From Micavibrio aeruginosavorus (lineage in GTDB: Bacteria > Pseudomonadota > Alphaproteobacteria > Micavibrionales > Micavibrionaceae), in the NCBI GenBank assembly GCA_003241285.1, contig QFOT01000034.1:1-16341 (forward strand): a stretch of DNA of 16,341 nt, in the 5' to 3' direction. Both the position numbers and the translations under genes were made by a program. Under the pieces are notes generated by a model. That model saw only the letters and a list, made by a program, of their open reading frames with translations. It was not told where the DNA came from and did not search any database. Numbering within the stretch: position 1 is the first letter of the stretch; the number at the start of each line of letters is the position of its first letter. This document shows positions 1 through 5,869 of the stretch, piece after piece.

Positions 1-365
1 AAGAGATCTTTGAATTTAACGGTCTGATTACAGCGCACGCACGGGATCGGCGTTGCGCCTTCCAGATAAGTGTCGACGAAATCCTCGATGACCGCTTCCT
101 TGAAATTGTCTTCGTAGTTTAAAACGTAATGCGGGAATCCTCGCTCATCGGCGACGCGCTTGGCGTCGTAAATATCTTGGCCCGCACAGCACGCGCCCTT
201 GCGGTCGATCGCCGCGCCGTAATCGTAAAGCTGCAGCGTAATGCCGACAACGTCATAACCCTGCTCATGCAAAAGAGCCGCGACCACGGACGAGTCAACG
301 CCGCCCGACATGGCAACGACCACGCGGGTATCCTTAGGGTCTTTGTTAAAGCCAAGAGAGTTCAT
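1..365 (-). CDS. mnmA: tRNA-specific 2-thiouridylase MnmA (5' part, cut by window edge)
   Basis: MnmA activates U34 of Lys, Glu and Gln tRNAs by adenylation and inserts sulfur to give 2-thiouridine, in the cytoplasm. The first 121 codons are visible. They hold the PP-loop ATP-binding motif SGGVDSS (residues 20-26) near the N-terminus, the segment GACCAGQDIYDAKRVAD (residues 57-73), and PIPCVRCNQTVKF (residues 106-118), whose second cysteine, C112, aligns with the first catalytic cysteine of the family. The second catalytic cysteine and the C-terminal barrel lie beyond the edge. The ATG at 363-365 has no clear Shine-Dalgarno; a TATAAC sits six bases upstream, so the transcript may be leaderless. 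The gene lies 47 bp downstream of the HAD-hydrolase gene on the same strand. Sulfur would ultimately come from a cysteine desulfurase, and one is encoded at 2998-4095. Confidence 0.95.
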   Translation of the reverse strand, partial: MNSLGFNKDPKDTRVVVAMSGGVDSSVVAALLHEQGYDVVGITLQLYDYGAAIDRKGACCAGQDIYDAKRVADERGFPHYVLNYEDNFKEAVIEDFVDTYLEGATPIPCVRCNQTVKFKDL

Positions 366-371
366 AGCGGT

Positions 372-401
372 GTTATATTGTTTTTAGAGGCCGGAAAGCA
401 A
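372..401 (-). promoter_or_regulatory. Candidate mnmA promoter (possibly leaderless)
   Basis: On the minus strand TTGCTT (396-401) is followed after 18 bases by TATAAC (372-377), and the mnmA ATG begins six bases further on. That spacing would put the transcription start on or next to the A of the start codon. The -10 match is good and the -35 match poor. The region 366-412 contains nothing else recognisable. Confidence 0.3.
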
Positions 402-412
402 ATAAAAGTAAT

Positions 413-1480
413 TTATTGGCCCAAGCGGGGCATGGAAACGCGGTAAAGGGCCGGATTCCGGGCTGCCTGCTGATCTGTTTTAAGGGCATCCTCCAGCGTA
501 CGGCGTGGCAGGTTCCAGCCGCTCTGGAAATCGAAATGTTTCAGCACGTCTGACAGGGAGGTTTCTAGTACAAGCCGTACATTCACGCCATGGAGTTCGA
601 GCATGCTGGCGATCTCTTCCACACCATATCTATAGCTTTTGCTGCCAACTTTTGAATAGAAATTCCGGACTTGCGGTTTCCAGTCGGCGCCGTAACGTGC
701 CCAGGCAAAATCCACGGCAGGTTCAACGGTTTGTGCTTCAAGCCCGTCTTTATAGTTATCGCCGATATAGAGAATATGCTCGCGCCTGGTTGGATAGTTT
801 TCAAGAATGACATTCATATGGCTTTGCGACGGTTTATGCCCGTCACGGAAAACGGTTATATGCTGGTTGAGAGCGGCGGCAAAGGACGGAGGGACATCGC
901 TGGTCTGACAAAACTGCCTCAGATAGCTGTCAAATTCATCCGCGTTATCCGGTTCGCCAAGGCTGGGTTTGCAATAAATGTGATCATATAACGATATGAT
1001 TTCATAAGGCGTTTTGAGCTGGTTGTCGTTATAGGCATTGATCGCCGTCAACCAGATCCGGCGTATAAGCGGCAAACGCTCGCAATCCGTTTTCGTGACA
1101 ACATTCGTGCCGCTGTCATGCCATGCCTTGAGCGTATCAAGAACGCCCGGATAGAAAGTGCTTAATTTGGATGTCTTTTTGAGCCAGTCTTCCTTTGCGC
1201 TTATGTCGCTTTTAATATGTTTCTTTTTGCCGGTTTTAAAGCGCGGTTCGATTTCGTTCATATGATCGATCAGGCTGACGGCATCGTTAAAGCGGTGTTC
1301 GCCTTCGGCTTCGCGGGTAAGGTCATGCAAAAGTTCAATGGGAAGCTGGCGGCTCCGGGCTATTTTGGCAAGCGTTGCTTCCAGTGCGCCGAAGACTTCA
1401 AGCGTATCAAGCTCACAATTGTCTTTATCAAGGATGACCAATGTCTTGATGGGGGTTTGCTCGGGAAGGGGGCTACGCAT
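413..1480 (-). CDS. HAD-superfamily hydrolase
   Basis: This 355-residue protein carries the four haloacid-dehalogenase motifs in order. Motif I is VILDKDNCELDT, with predicted nucleophile D18 and acid/base D20. Motif II is NVVTKTD around residues 126-132. A motif III lysine is at about K216 in DGHKPSQSH. Motif IV is YIGDNYKDG, with D241 and D245 as Mg2+ ligands. ARYG near residue 261 recalls the WGYG of phosphoglycolate phosphatase-type HADs. The long helical stretch between motifs I and II (about residues 25-110) fits a C1 cap. The family hydrolyses phosphate esters, but the substrate cannot be told from sequence. Motif I has Asn-Cys-Glu in place of the common Gly-Thr-Leu. The ATG at 1478-1480 is preceded by AAGAAAG. 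It is divergent from the LOG gene and upstream of mnmA, with which it could be co-transcribed. Confidence 0.8.
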   Translation of the reverse strand: MRSPLPEQTPIKTLVILDKDNCELDTLEVFGALEATLAKIARSRQLPIELLHDLTREAEGEHRFNDAVSLIDHMNEIEPRFKTGKKKHIKSDISAKEDWLKKTSKLSTFYPGVLDTLKAWHDSGTNVVTKTDCERLPLIRRIWLTAINAYNDNQLKTPYEIISLYDHIYCKPSLGEPDNADEFDSYLRQFCQTSDVPPSFAAALNQHITVFRDGHKPSQSHMNVILENYPTRREHILYIGDNYKDGLEAQTVEPAVDFAWARYGADWKPQVRNFYSKVGSKSYRYGVEEIASMLELHGVNVRLVLETSLSDVLKHFDFQSGWNLPRRTLEDALKTDQQAARNPALYRVSMPRLGQ

Positions 1481-1504
1481 CTTTTAACTTTCTTAGAACG
1501 GGTA

Positions 1505-1510
1505 TATAAT
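1505..1510 (+). promoter_or_regulatory. Perfect -10 hexamer in divergent HAD/LOG promoter region
   Basis: TATAAT at 1505-1510 lies 38 bases before the LOG start codon. The best -35 at 17-base spacing is only TTTTAA (1482-1487). On the opposite strand the same bases read TATTAT (1506-1511), which could be the -10 of the HAD gene. If both are used, the two promoters overlap and would compete. It lies inside a 13-base sequence that recurs at 4106-4118. Confidence 0.35.
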
Positions 1511-1548
1511 ATCCATATCCGCAATATCCAGCTAAAATCAGAAAAATC

Positions 1549-2142
1549 ATGAAAACCATCTCTTTTTTCGCCGGGGCAAGATCCGGCAGCAATCCCGATT
1601 ATGAACGCGCCGCCACTGAAGTGGGCCGTTTTTGCGGGAAATATCCTTGTATCGCCAAATATGGCGCGTCGCGGCATGGTCTGATGGGCGCGTTTGCTTT
1701 CGGCGTCAAGGAAGGCGCGGAAGAAAGCGGCAGCGGGGCCAAAGTGCTCGGCATCGTGCCGGAGAAATTCTCCCGCATCAACCAGCCGGAAACGATGGGC
1801 ATCGAGTTCGTCCTGACCAAGGATTTGACCGAGCGCAAAAGATTGCTCCTCGAAAAAGTCGATGCGTTTTTCGTGTTGCCGGGCGGGACAGGCACGCTGG
1901 ATGAAATTTACGAAGTGACCGAACAGGATTATCTCCCCGCCGACCGCGATCCGTCTTATAAGGATTACGCCATCCGCCCGATTTATATTTTAAACCTGAA
2001 CGGCTATTACGATCATACGATCAAGCAATTCGAGCGCATGATGGAAGAAGGGTTTTTGATTCCGCAAAAAATCGCGGCAGTCCATTTTTACAATACGCTG
2101 GAAGACTATCTGGCGGCGCTGGAGCGGTTCTTTGAAAACTAA
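1549..2142 (+). CDS. LOG-family protein (nucleoside 5'-monophosphate phosphoribohydrolase-like)
   Basis: This 197-residue Rossmann-fold protein has the signature PGGTGTLDE (residues 111-119) preceded by TERK (94-97). These supply the conserved Arg (R96) and Glu (E119) of LOG enzymes, which cleave the N-glycosidic bond of nucleoside 5'-monophosphates to release base and ribose 5-phosphate. YGASRHGLMG (38-47) corresponds to the usual YGGGxxGLMG phosphate-binding loop, with Ala-Ser replacing two glycines. Length is typical. Bacterial relatives are often labelled cytokinin-activating, but in a free-living bacterium the substrate may simply be AMP or another nucleotide, so no hormone role is implied. 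The start ATG lacks a clear Shine-Dalgarno. The 3' end overlaps the next gene by 11 bases, which suggests translational coupling. Confidence 0.85.
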   Translation: MKTISFFAGARSGSNPDYERAATEVGRFCGKYPCIAKYGASRHGLMGAFAFGVKEGAEESGSGAKVLGIVPEKFSRINQPETMGIEFVLTKDLTERKRLLLEKVDAFFVLPGGTGTLDEIYEVTEQDYLPADRDPSYKDYAIRPIYILNLNGYYDHTIKQFERMMEEGFLIPQKIAAVHFYNTLEDYLAALERFFEN

Positions 2143-2641
2143 AAGCCCACCCCGGCTTGAAGCCCGTCTGAGCCAGGGACGGCTTGTCTTGCATGCGACA
2201 TGGACTGCGCTGTTCTCGGCGGGAGGAGCTTATACGATGGCCTGTTCCGACAATCAAAAGCATATATTTATTGGTTTTCTTGCATTCGCCTTTTTTGGGT
2301 TTTGCATGGCAGTCTTCCTGAAAAAACTATTCGATAAAAAGATTTATCTTCTGGTTGATGAAAATGGTTTTTATTGGAAACCTATAAAAGACGCTTATAT
2401 TCCTTGGGAGGAAATAGCAGACATAAAGGAGATGGCGGTCTCCAATCATAAATTACTTAAGCTGGTCTTGATAAATTTTGAATATCTGGGTTGGACGGGC
2501 TGGAAAAAAACCATGTACCAGGTAACTCAAGGTGGTAATTTAACTTTTACCGCCGGTATTCTTGACAGAAAGCATGAGGAAATAAAGGAAGCGGTTGATT
2601 ATTATCTAACAAACAGGCCTGCCCCGCAGGGCGAATTCTAA
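2132..2641 (+). CDS. Small membrane protein, STM3941-family-like
   Basis: This is a 169-residue protein with two hydrophobic segments (about residues 18-36 and 44-62), then LFDKK, a strand-rich C-terminal half containing LLVDENGFYW and IPWEEIADIKE, and a charged helix. The pattern of two helices, LFDKK, a hydrophobic strand ending in DENG and a WEEI-type strand resembles the STM3941 family of unknown function. I chose the TTG at 2132 because GGAG (2121-2124) sits seven bases upstream and because the first 35 residues look like the family's first membrane helix. An ATG at 2237 with GGAGGAG upstream (2222-2228) is the alternative and would delete that helix. It overlaps the LOG gene by 11 bases. 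From about 2240 it is visibly richer in A and T than its neighbours. Its 3' end is 11 bp from the convergent ferredoxin gene. Confidence 0.65.
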   Translation: MKTKSPPRLEARLSQGRLVLHATWTALFSAGGAYTMACSDNQKHIFIGFLAFAFFGFCMAVFLKKLFDKKIYLLVDENGFYWKPIKDAYIPWEEIADIKEMAVSNHKLLKLVLINFEYLGWTGWKKTMYQVTQGGNLTFTAGILDRKHEEIKEAVDYYLTNRPAPQGEF

Positions 2642-2652
2642 ATCAAAATCAA

Positions 2653-2994
2653 CTAAGCCCAGTCAACTTTTGCGCCGGGGAGGGCGACGACGAGGCCGTC
2701 GAGATCGTCTTTCACGATAATCTGGCAAGACAGGCGGGATTTTTTAGTCAGGTGAAACGCAAGGTCCAGCATATCGTTTTCTTCATCCGATATTTCGCCG
2801 TCTTCGGGCATGACCTTGTCCCACCAGTCAGGATGCACATAGACATGGCAGGTGGCGCAGGCGAGGGAACCGCCACATGCGCCTTCGATTTTATCCATGG
2901 CGTGTTTGACAGCGACTTCCATCACGGATAAGCCGGCGGGCGCATCTATGGTTTTTTCGGACAGGTCGGTTTGGATAAATGTAATCTTGGGCAT
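2653..2994 (-). CDS. fdx: [2Fe-2S] ferredoxin, adrenodoxin/Isc type
   Basis: This 113-residue electron carrier of the vertebrate-type (adrenodoxin-like) [2Fe-2S] ferredoxins has cluster ligands C40, C46 and C49 in EGACGGSLACATCHVYV and C90 in SRLSCQI. The spacing C-X5-C-X2-C-X40-C is as expected for this type. The acidic segment PEDGEISDEENDMLDLA (residues 64-80) is the usual partner-docking region. In Isc systems such a ferredoxin donates electrons for cluster assembly and sulfur reduction. Its ATG lies three bases after the stop of the cysteine desulfurase, so the two almost certainly form one transcript and work together. No scaffold (IscU), A-type carrier or chaperone gene is adjacent. 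Confidence 0.92.
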   Translation of the reverse strand: MPKITFIQTDLSEKTIDAPAGLSVMEVAVKHAMDKIEGACGGSLACATCHVYVHPDWWDKVMPEDGEISDEENDMLDLAFHLTKKSRLSCQIIVKDDLDGLVVALPGAKVDWA

Positions 2995-2997
2995 CGT

Positions 2998-4095
2998 TTA
3001 ACCTTTCGCGTGGATCTTATTCCACGCCGCTAAAAATATTTCTATATCTTTCTCGGTCGAATTCCAGCCTAAAGATACGCGGATCGAGCATTTTGCGTCG
3101 TCTTCGCTCGCGCCCATCGCCGTTAAAACATGGGATGGCTTTACCGCGCCGCTGGAACAGGCCGAGCCGGAGGAAACGGCTGCACCTGACAAATCATAAT
3201 TCATAAGCTGTGTTTCGCTGGGAATGCCGCGCACGGAGAAGGAAACCGTATTGGAAACGCGGTCAGCGTTCGCGCCGTAAATCGTAACTTTATCACTTTG
3301 CTTAATGGCGCTTTCTATCCTGTCGCGCAAGATGACAAGCTTTTGAAATTCGCCCATATCGGCAATTGCGAGCTGCGCCGCCAGGCCAAAGCCTGCGATA
3401 GAGGCAATGTTTTCAGTGCCTGCGCGCTGGCGTCTTTCCTGCCCGCCGCCGAAGATCAGTTTCGGCAAAGGGGCTTTCGCGGCAAAGCAGATGGCGCCCG
3501 CGCCATGCGGTCCGCCGATTTTATGCGATGACAAGGTAATAAAATCGACGCCTAAGGATTCCCGGGTAAAAGGAATGCGCCCGAAGGCCTGCACGGCATC
3601 GGTATGGACGAGCGCGCCGTAGCGTTTTGCGATCTCTGCAATTTCTTTTACCGGCTGGATCACGCCTGTTTCGTTATTGACCAGCATGACGGACACCAGC
3701 GCGGGCGCTTCACCTGTGGCGATCTGTTTTTCGAAAGCCTCGAGATCGACAATGCCGTCTTTGGTGACGGCAATCTTTTCAGGATTGGCGATACAAGATT
3801 GCAAAACGGATGGATGTTCGATCGCAGATACTAAAACGCGCTTGTCACGAAAGCCGTTCAGTATCGTGTTGTTGCCTTCGGTGGCGCCGGAATTGAAAAC
3901 GATTTGTTGTGGCCCGACATCAAGTGCGCCGGCAATCTGGGTGCGCGCTTGTTCGACATGCTTGCGCGCATTTCTTCCATAAAAATGAATGGAAGATGCG
4001 TTCCCCGTTTCTTTCAGGACATCAAACATCAGGTCGAGTACGCCGGGTTTGGCCGGGGTCGAGGCATTATAATCAAGATAAGCGGGCTTGGTCAT
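2998..4095 (-). CDS. iscS: Cysteine desulfurase (IscS/NifS family)
   Basis: This is a PLP enzyme that converts L-cysteine to alanine and leaves a persulfide for Fe-S cluster assembly and tRNA thiolation. Visible features are YLDYNASTPAKP at the N-terminus, NSGATEGNN (residues 68-76), the SAIEHPSV histidine segment (90-97), HTDAVQ (164-169), and LSSHKIGGPHGAGA (188-201) with Schiff-base lysine K192. The catalytic cysteine is C313 in SSGSACSSG, followed by KPSHVL. The long Cys-bearing loop marks group I (IscS/NifS), not SufS. The 365 residues are slightly short of E. coli IscS and the C-terminal tail is brief. It is the first gene of a two-gene unit with the ferredoxin and is divergent from the alpha/beta-hydrolase-fold gene. 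The symbol is by family; a NifS-like name is equally possible. Confidence 0.93.
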   Translation of the reverse strand: MTKPAYLDYNASTPAKPGVLDLMFDVLKETGNASSIHFYGRNARKHVEQARTQIAGALDVGPQQIVFNSGATEGNNTILNGFRDKRVLVSAIEHPSVLQSCIANPEKIAVTKDGIVDLEAFEKQIATGEAPALVSVMLVNNETGVIQPVKEIAEIAKRYGALVHTDAVQAFGRIPFTRESLGVDFITLSSHKIGGPHGAGAICFAAKAPLPKLIFGGGQERRQRAGTENIASIAGFGLAAQLAIADMGEFQKLVILRDRIESAIKQSDKVTIYGANADRVSNTVSFSVRGIPSETQLMNYDLSGAAVSSGSACSSGAVKPSHVLTAMGASEDDAKCSIRVSLGWNSTEKDIEIFLAAWNKIHAKG

Positions 4096-4103
4096 TCCAG
4101 TTT

Positions 4104-4130
4104 TTTATATAATATCCACAATAATATCAA
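4104..4130 (-). promoter_or_regulatory. Candidate promoter of the iscS-fdx unit
   Basis: On the minus strand TTGATA (4125-4130, five of six to the -35 consensus) is followed by TATAAA (4104-4109) at 15 bases, or by TAAAAA (4102-4107) at 17 bases. The iscS ATG starts 8 or 6 bases after these, so the leader would be very short or absent. GGA directly abuts the ATG and is too close to act as a normal ribosome binding site. No recognisable IscR or RirA site was found by eye. Confidence 0.35.
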
Positions 4131-4222
4131 TAACTTATACGAATTTTATAGACGGGGACGAATCGGGTGCGCTATAGCTCGTTCAACAATAACGTATAAA
4201 AACCAAAGAGATACGGGACAGA

Positions 4223-4948
4223 ATGCCAGAAATAATCATTAACGGCCCATCAGGCCGCATTGAAGCGCGCTACTCTCACTCAAAAACTCCAAATGCTCCG
4301 TTAGCCTTGATTTTGCATCCTTTCCCGGATCGCGGCGGCACGATGAATCATAAAATTCCCTATACTTTGTACCAGACATTCGTCGCGCAAGGCTTCTCAA
4401 CGCTGCGCTTCAATTTCCGCGGTGTTGGTATGTCCCAAGGCATCTACGATAAAGGCGAGGGAGAATTGTCCGATGCGGCAGCGGCGCTGGACTGGATGCA
4501 GGCTCTTAACATCAATGCGCCCTATGTCTGGATCGCCGGTTACAATTTCGGTGCCTGGATCGGTATGCAGCTTTTGATGCGCCGTCCTGAAATCAAGGGT
4601 TTCGTTTCCGTCTGCCCGCCAGCCAATGAAATCGATTTTTCTTTCCTCGCTCCTTGCCCGCAAAGCGGCCTGATCATTCAGGGAAACAAAGACAATATCG
4701 TGCCTGAGCCTGCGGTTAGCAAACTGGTCGAGAAACTGAACGCCCAGAAAGGTATCAGCGTTGATTACCGCGTGATCGACGGTGCCAACCATTTCTATAA
4801 CGAGCATACAGATATGTTGAGCGAACATGTTCACGACTATCTGAATATGCGTGGCGTCGGCGTGAAGCCTGTCGCGCTTCAGGGCCTCCTGGCCAAGCCT
4901 GAGGAAGCGCCGGCGGAAAAAGCTGCGCGTAAGAAAAAAGCCGCTTAA
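4223..4948 (+). CDS. Alpha/beta-hydrolase-fold protein with Asn at the nucleophile position
   Basis: This 241-residue protein belongs to the COG2945-like alpha/beta-hydrolase group. HPFPDRGGTMNHK (residues 32-44) forms the oxyanion-hole region, LRFNFRGVGMSQG (61-73) is the group hallmark, and GNKDNIVP (154-161) and GANHFY (187-192) supply the expected Asp157 and His190. The nucleophile elbow reads AGYNFGAW (105-112), where Ser is expected at 108; the codon AAT is at 4544-4546. Hydrolase activity is therefore doubtful unless Asn is normal in its own subfamily. The tail from about residue 226 is low-complexity and rich in Lys, Ala and Glu. It is divergent from iscS across 127 bp; TATAAA at 4195-4200 may be its -10, and GGGACAG precedes the ATG. 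A strong terminator follows. Confidence 0.85.
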   Translation: MPEIIINGPSGRIEARYSHSKTPNAPLALILHPFPDRGGTMNHKIPYTLYQTFVAQGFSTLRFNFRGVGMSQGIYDKGEGELSDAAAALDWMQALNINAPYVWIAGYNFGAWIGMQLLMRRPEIKGFVSVCPPANEIDFSFLAPCPQSGLIIQGNKDNIVPEPAVSKLVEKLNAQKGISVDYRVIDGANHFYNEHTDMLSEHVHDYLNMRGVGVKPVALQGLLAKPEEAPAEKAARKKKAA

Positions 4949-4965
4949 ATCAGAACTTGCTTATT

Positions 4966-5002
4966 AAGGATCGCTTGCATTATAGACTGGCGATCCTTTT
5001 TT
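4966..5002 (+). terminator. Rho-independent terminator after the hydrolase-fold gene
   Basis: AAGGATCGC (4966-4974) pairs perfectly with GCGATCCTT (4990-4998) across a 15-base loop, and the T-run continues to 5002. It lies 17 bases after the stop codon of the upstream gene and only 15 bases before the next start codon. Confidence 0.85.
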
Positions 5003-5017
5003 ATTATTGAGTTATAA

Positions 5018-5350
5018 ATGCAAAACGAATTGTCGTCCCGAATTGAAAAAATATGGTCCATGGCTGAAGTGGCTCTTAAGCATGGCTACATCGATTATGG
5101 CACGAACGGCCATTCAAAAGTCGTGCGCCTATCGGGCCTGACCTTCAAATTTATCGGTGATACCTTGTCCCGCGTGCGCGGACCACGGCTTGATATCGCG
5201 ATCACACATCATGAACCGCAAGACGGCGTGGTATTTTTTCCGGGCGCGGAAACTATTCTGCATTTCCTATGCGGCGATGACGATGTACTCAACCGCAATC
5301 ACATCGAATTGCTGGCGATGCACCGGACATTCTCGGTAAAAGCGGCTTAA
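5018..5350 (+). CDS. Hypothetical protein, 110 residues
   Basis: I do not recognise this protein. It is a soluble-looking 110-residue product: a helical N-terminus (SSRIEKIWSMAEVALKHGYIDYG), a central part of alternating strands (KVVRLSGLTFKFIG, RLDIAITHHE) and a helical C-terminal half (ETILHFLCGDDDVLNRNHIELLAMHR). No signal peptide, membrane segment or metal-binding motif is evident. Codon use resembles the neighbours and the frame ends exactly where the convergent bcp stop begins, which supports a real gene. The ATG follows directly on the terminator at 4966-5002 and has only a weak GAG upstream. It must either be read through or start from a promoter inside the terminator region, where TATTAT (5002-5007) is the best -10. 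Confidence 0.65.
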   Translation: MQNELSSRIEKIWSMAEVALKHGYIDYGTNGHSKVVRLSGLTFKFIGDTLSRVRGPRLDIAITHHEPQDGVVFFPGAETILHFLCGDDDVLNRNHIELLAMHRTFSVKAA

Positions 5351-5812
5351 TTACCCTTTCAGCGCCTTTTTCACTTCATCGACATGACCCGGCACTTTTA
5401 CCTTGTTCCAGATATGGGTGATCTTGCCGCTTTCATCGATTAAAAAAGTCGTGCGCTCAATGCCCATATATTTGCGTCCATACATGGATTTTTCGACCCA
5501 TACGCCATAGGCGCTGCAGACCGCGCTATCTTCATCCGAGGCCAGCGGAAATTTAAGACCATATTTATCACGGAATTTATCATGTTTCTTCACGCTGTCT
5601 TTCGACAGTCCAATTACTTGTGCGCCCAGTTTATTAAAAGAGGCTATGTTTTCCGTGAAATCGCAGGCCTGCGCCGTGCAGCCCGAAGTGTCGTCTTTCG
5701 GATAAAAATAGAGAATTATTTTCTGTCCTTTGAATTCAGACAGGGAAATCGTGCCGCCGCCATCGCGCGGTAATGTGAAATCAGACGCTTTTTTGCCAAT
5801 TGATACTGTCAT
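5351..5812 (-). CDS. bcp: Peroxiredoxin, Bcp/PrxQ type
   Basis: This 153-residue thiol peroxidase reduces hydrogen peroxide and organic hydroperoxides using thioredoxin. YFYPKDDTSGCTAQACDF contains the peroxidatic C45 and the resolving C50 five residues later, the arrangement typical of Bcp/PrxQ enzymes with an intramolecular disulfide. The Thr of the PxxxT/SxxC motif is present (T42). ERTTFLIDESGKI is the usual strand pair near the C-terminus. Length is normal. The ATG at 5810-5812 has AAGGA (5820-5824) seven bases upstream. TATAAT on the minus strand (5830-5835) may be its -10, though no good -35 accompanies it. It is divergent from the AsmA-like gene and abuts the stop of the 110-residue gene without a gap. 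Confidence 0.95.
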   Translation of the reverse strand: MTVSIGKKASDFTLPRDGGGTISLSEFKGQKIILYFYPKDDTSGCTAQACDFTENIASFNKLGAQVIGLSKDSVKKHDKFRDKYGLKFPLASDEDSAVCSAYGVWVEKSMYGRKYMGIERTTFLIDESGKITHIWNKVKVPGHVDEVKKALKG

Positions 5813-5869
5813 TATTGAATCCTTGAGCTATTATAAATCTTTGATTTAACACGAAATCGGTTCTTTTAA

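Noticed and set aside
129..446. Plus-strand 105-residue frame opposite mnmA
   Set aside because: The minus frame carries unmistakable MnmA motifs (SGGVDSS, PCVRCN). The plus frame is a shadow.
1549..2142. Cytokinin biosynthesis role for the LOG-family protein
   Set aside because: No isopentenyltransferase or other hormone gene is present. The family is broad and nucleotide hydrolysis or salvage is equally likely.
4096..4222. Iron-responsive operator (IscR, RirA or Irr type) between iscS and the hydrolase gene
   Set aside because: The spacer is AT-rich and contains promoter-like hexamers, but no convincing palindrome matching these known sites could be found by eye.
5018..5350. Toxin-antitoxin component
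   Set aside because: No partner gene of suitable size overlaps or adjoins it on the same strand, and no toxin or antitoxin motif is visible.
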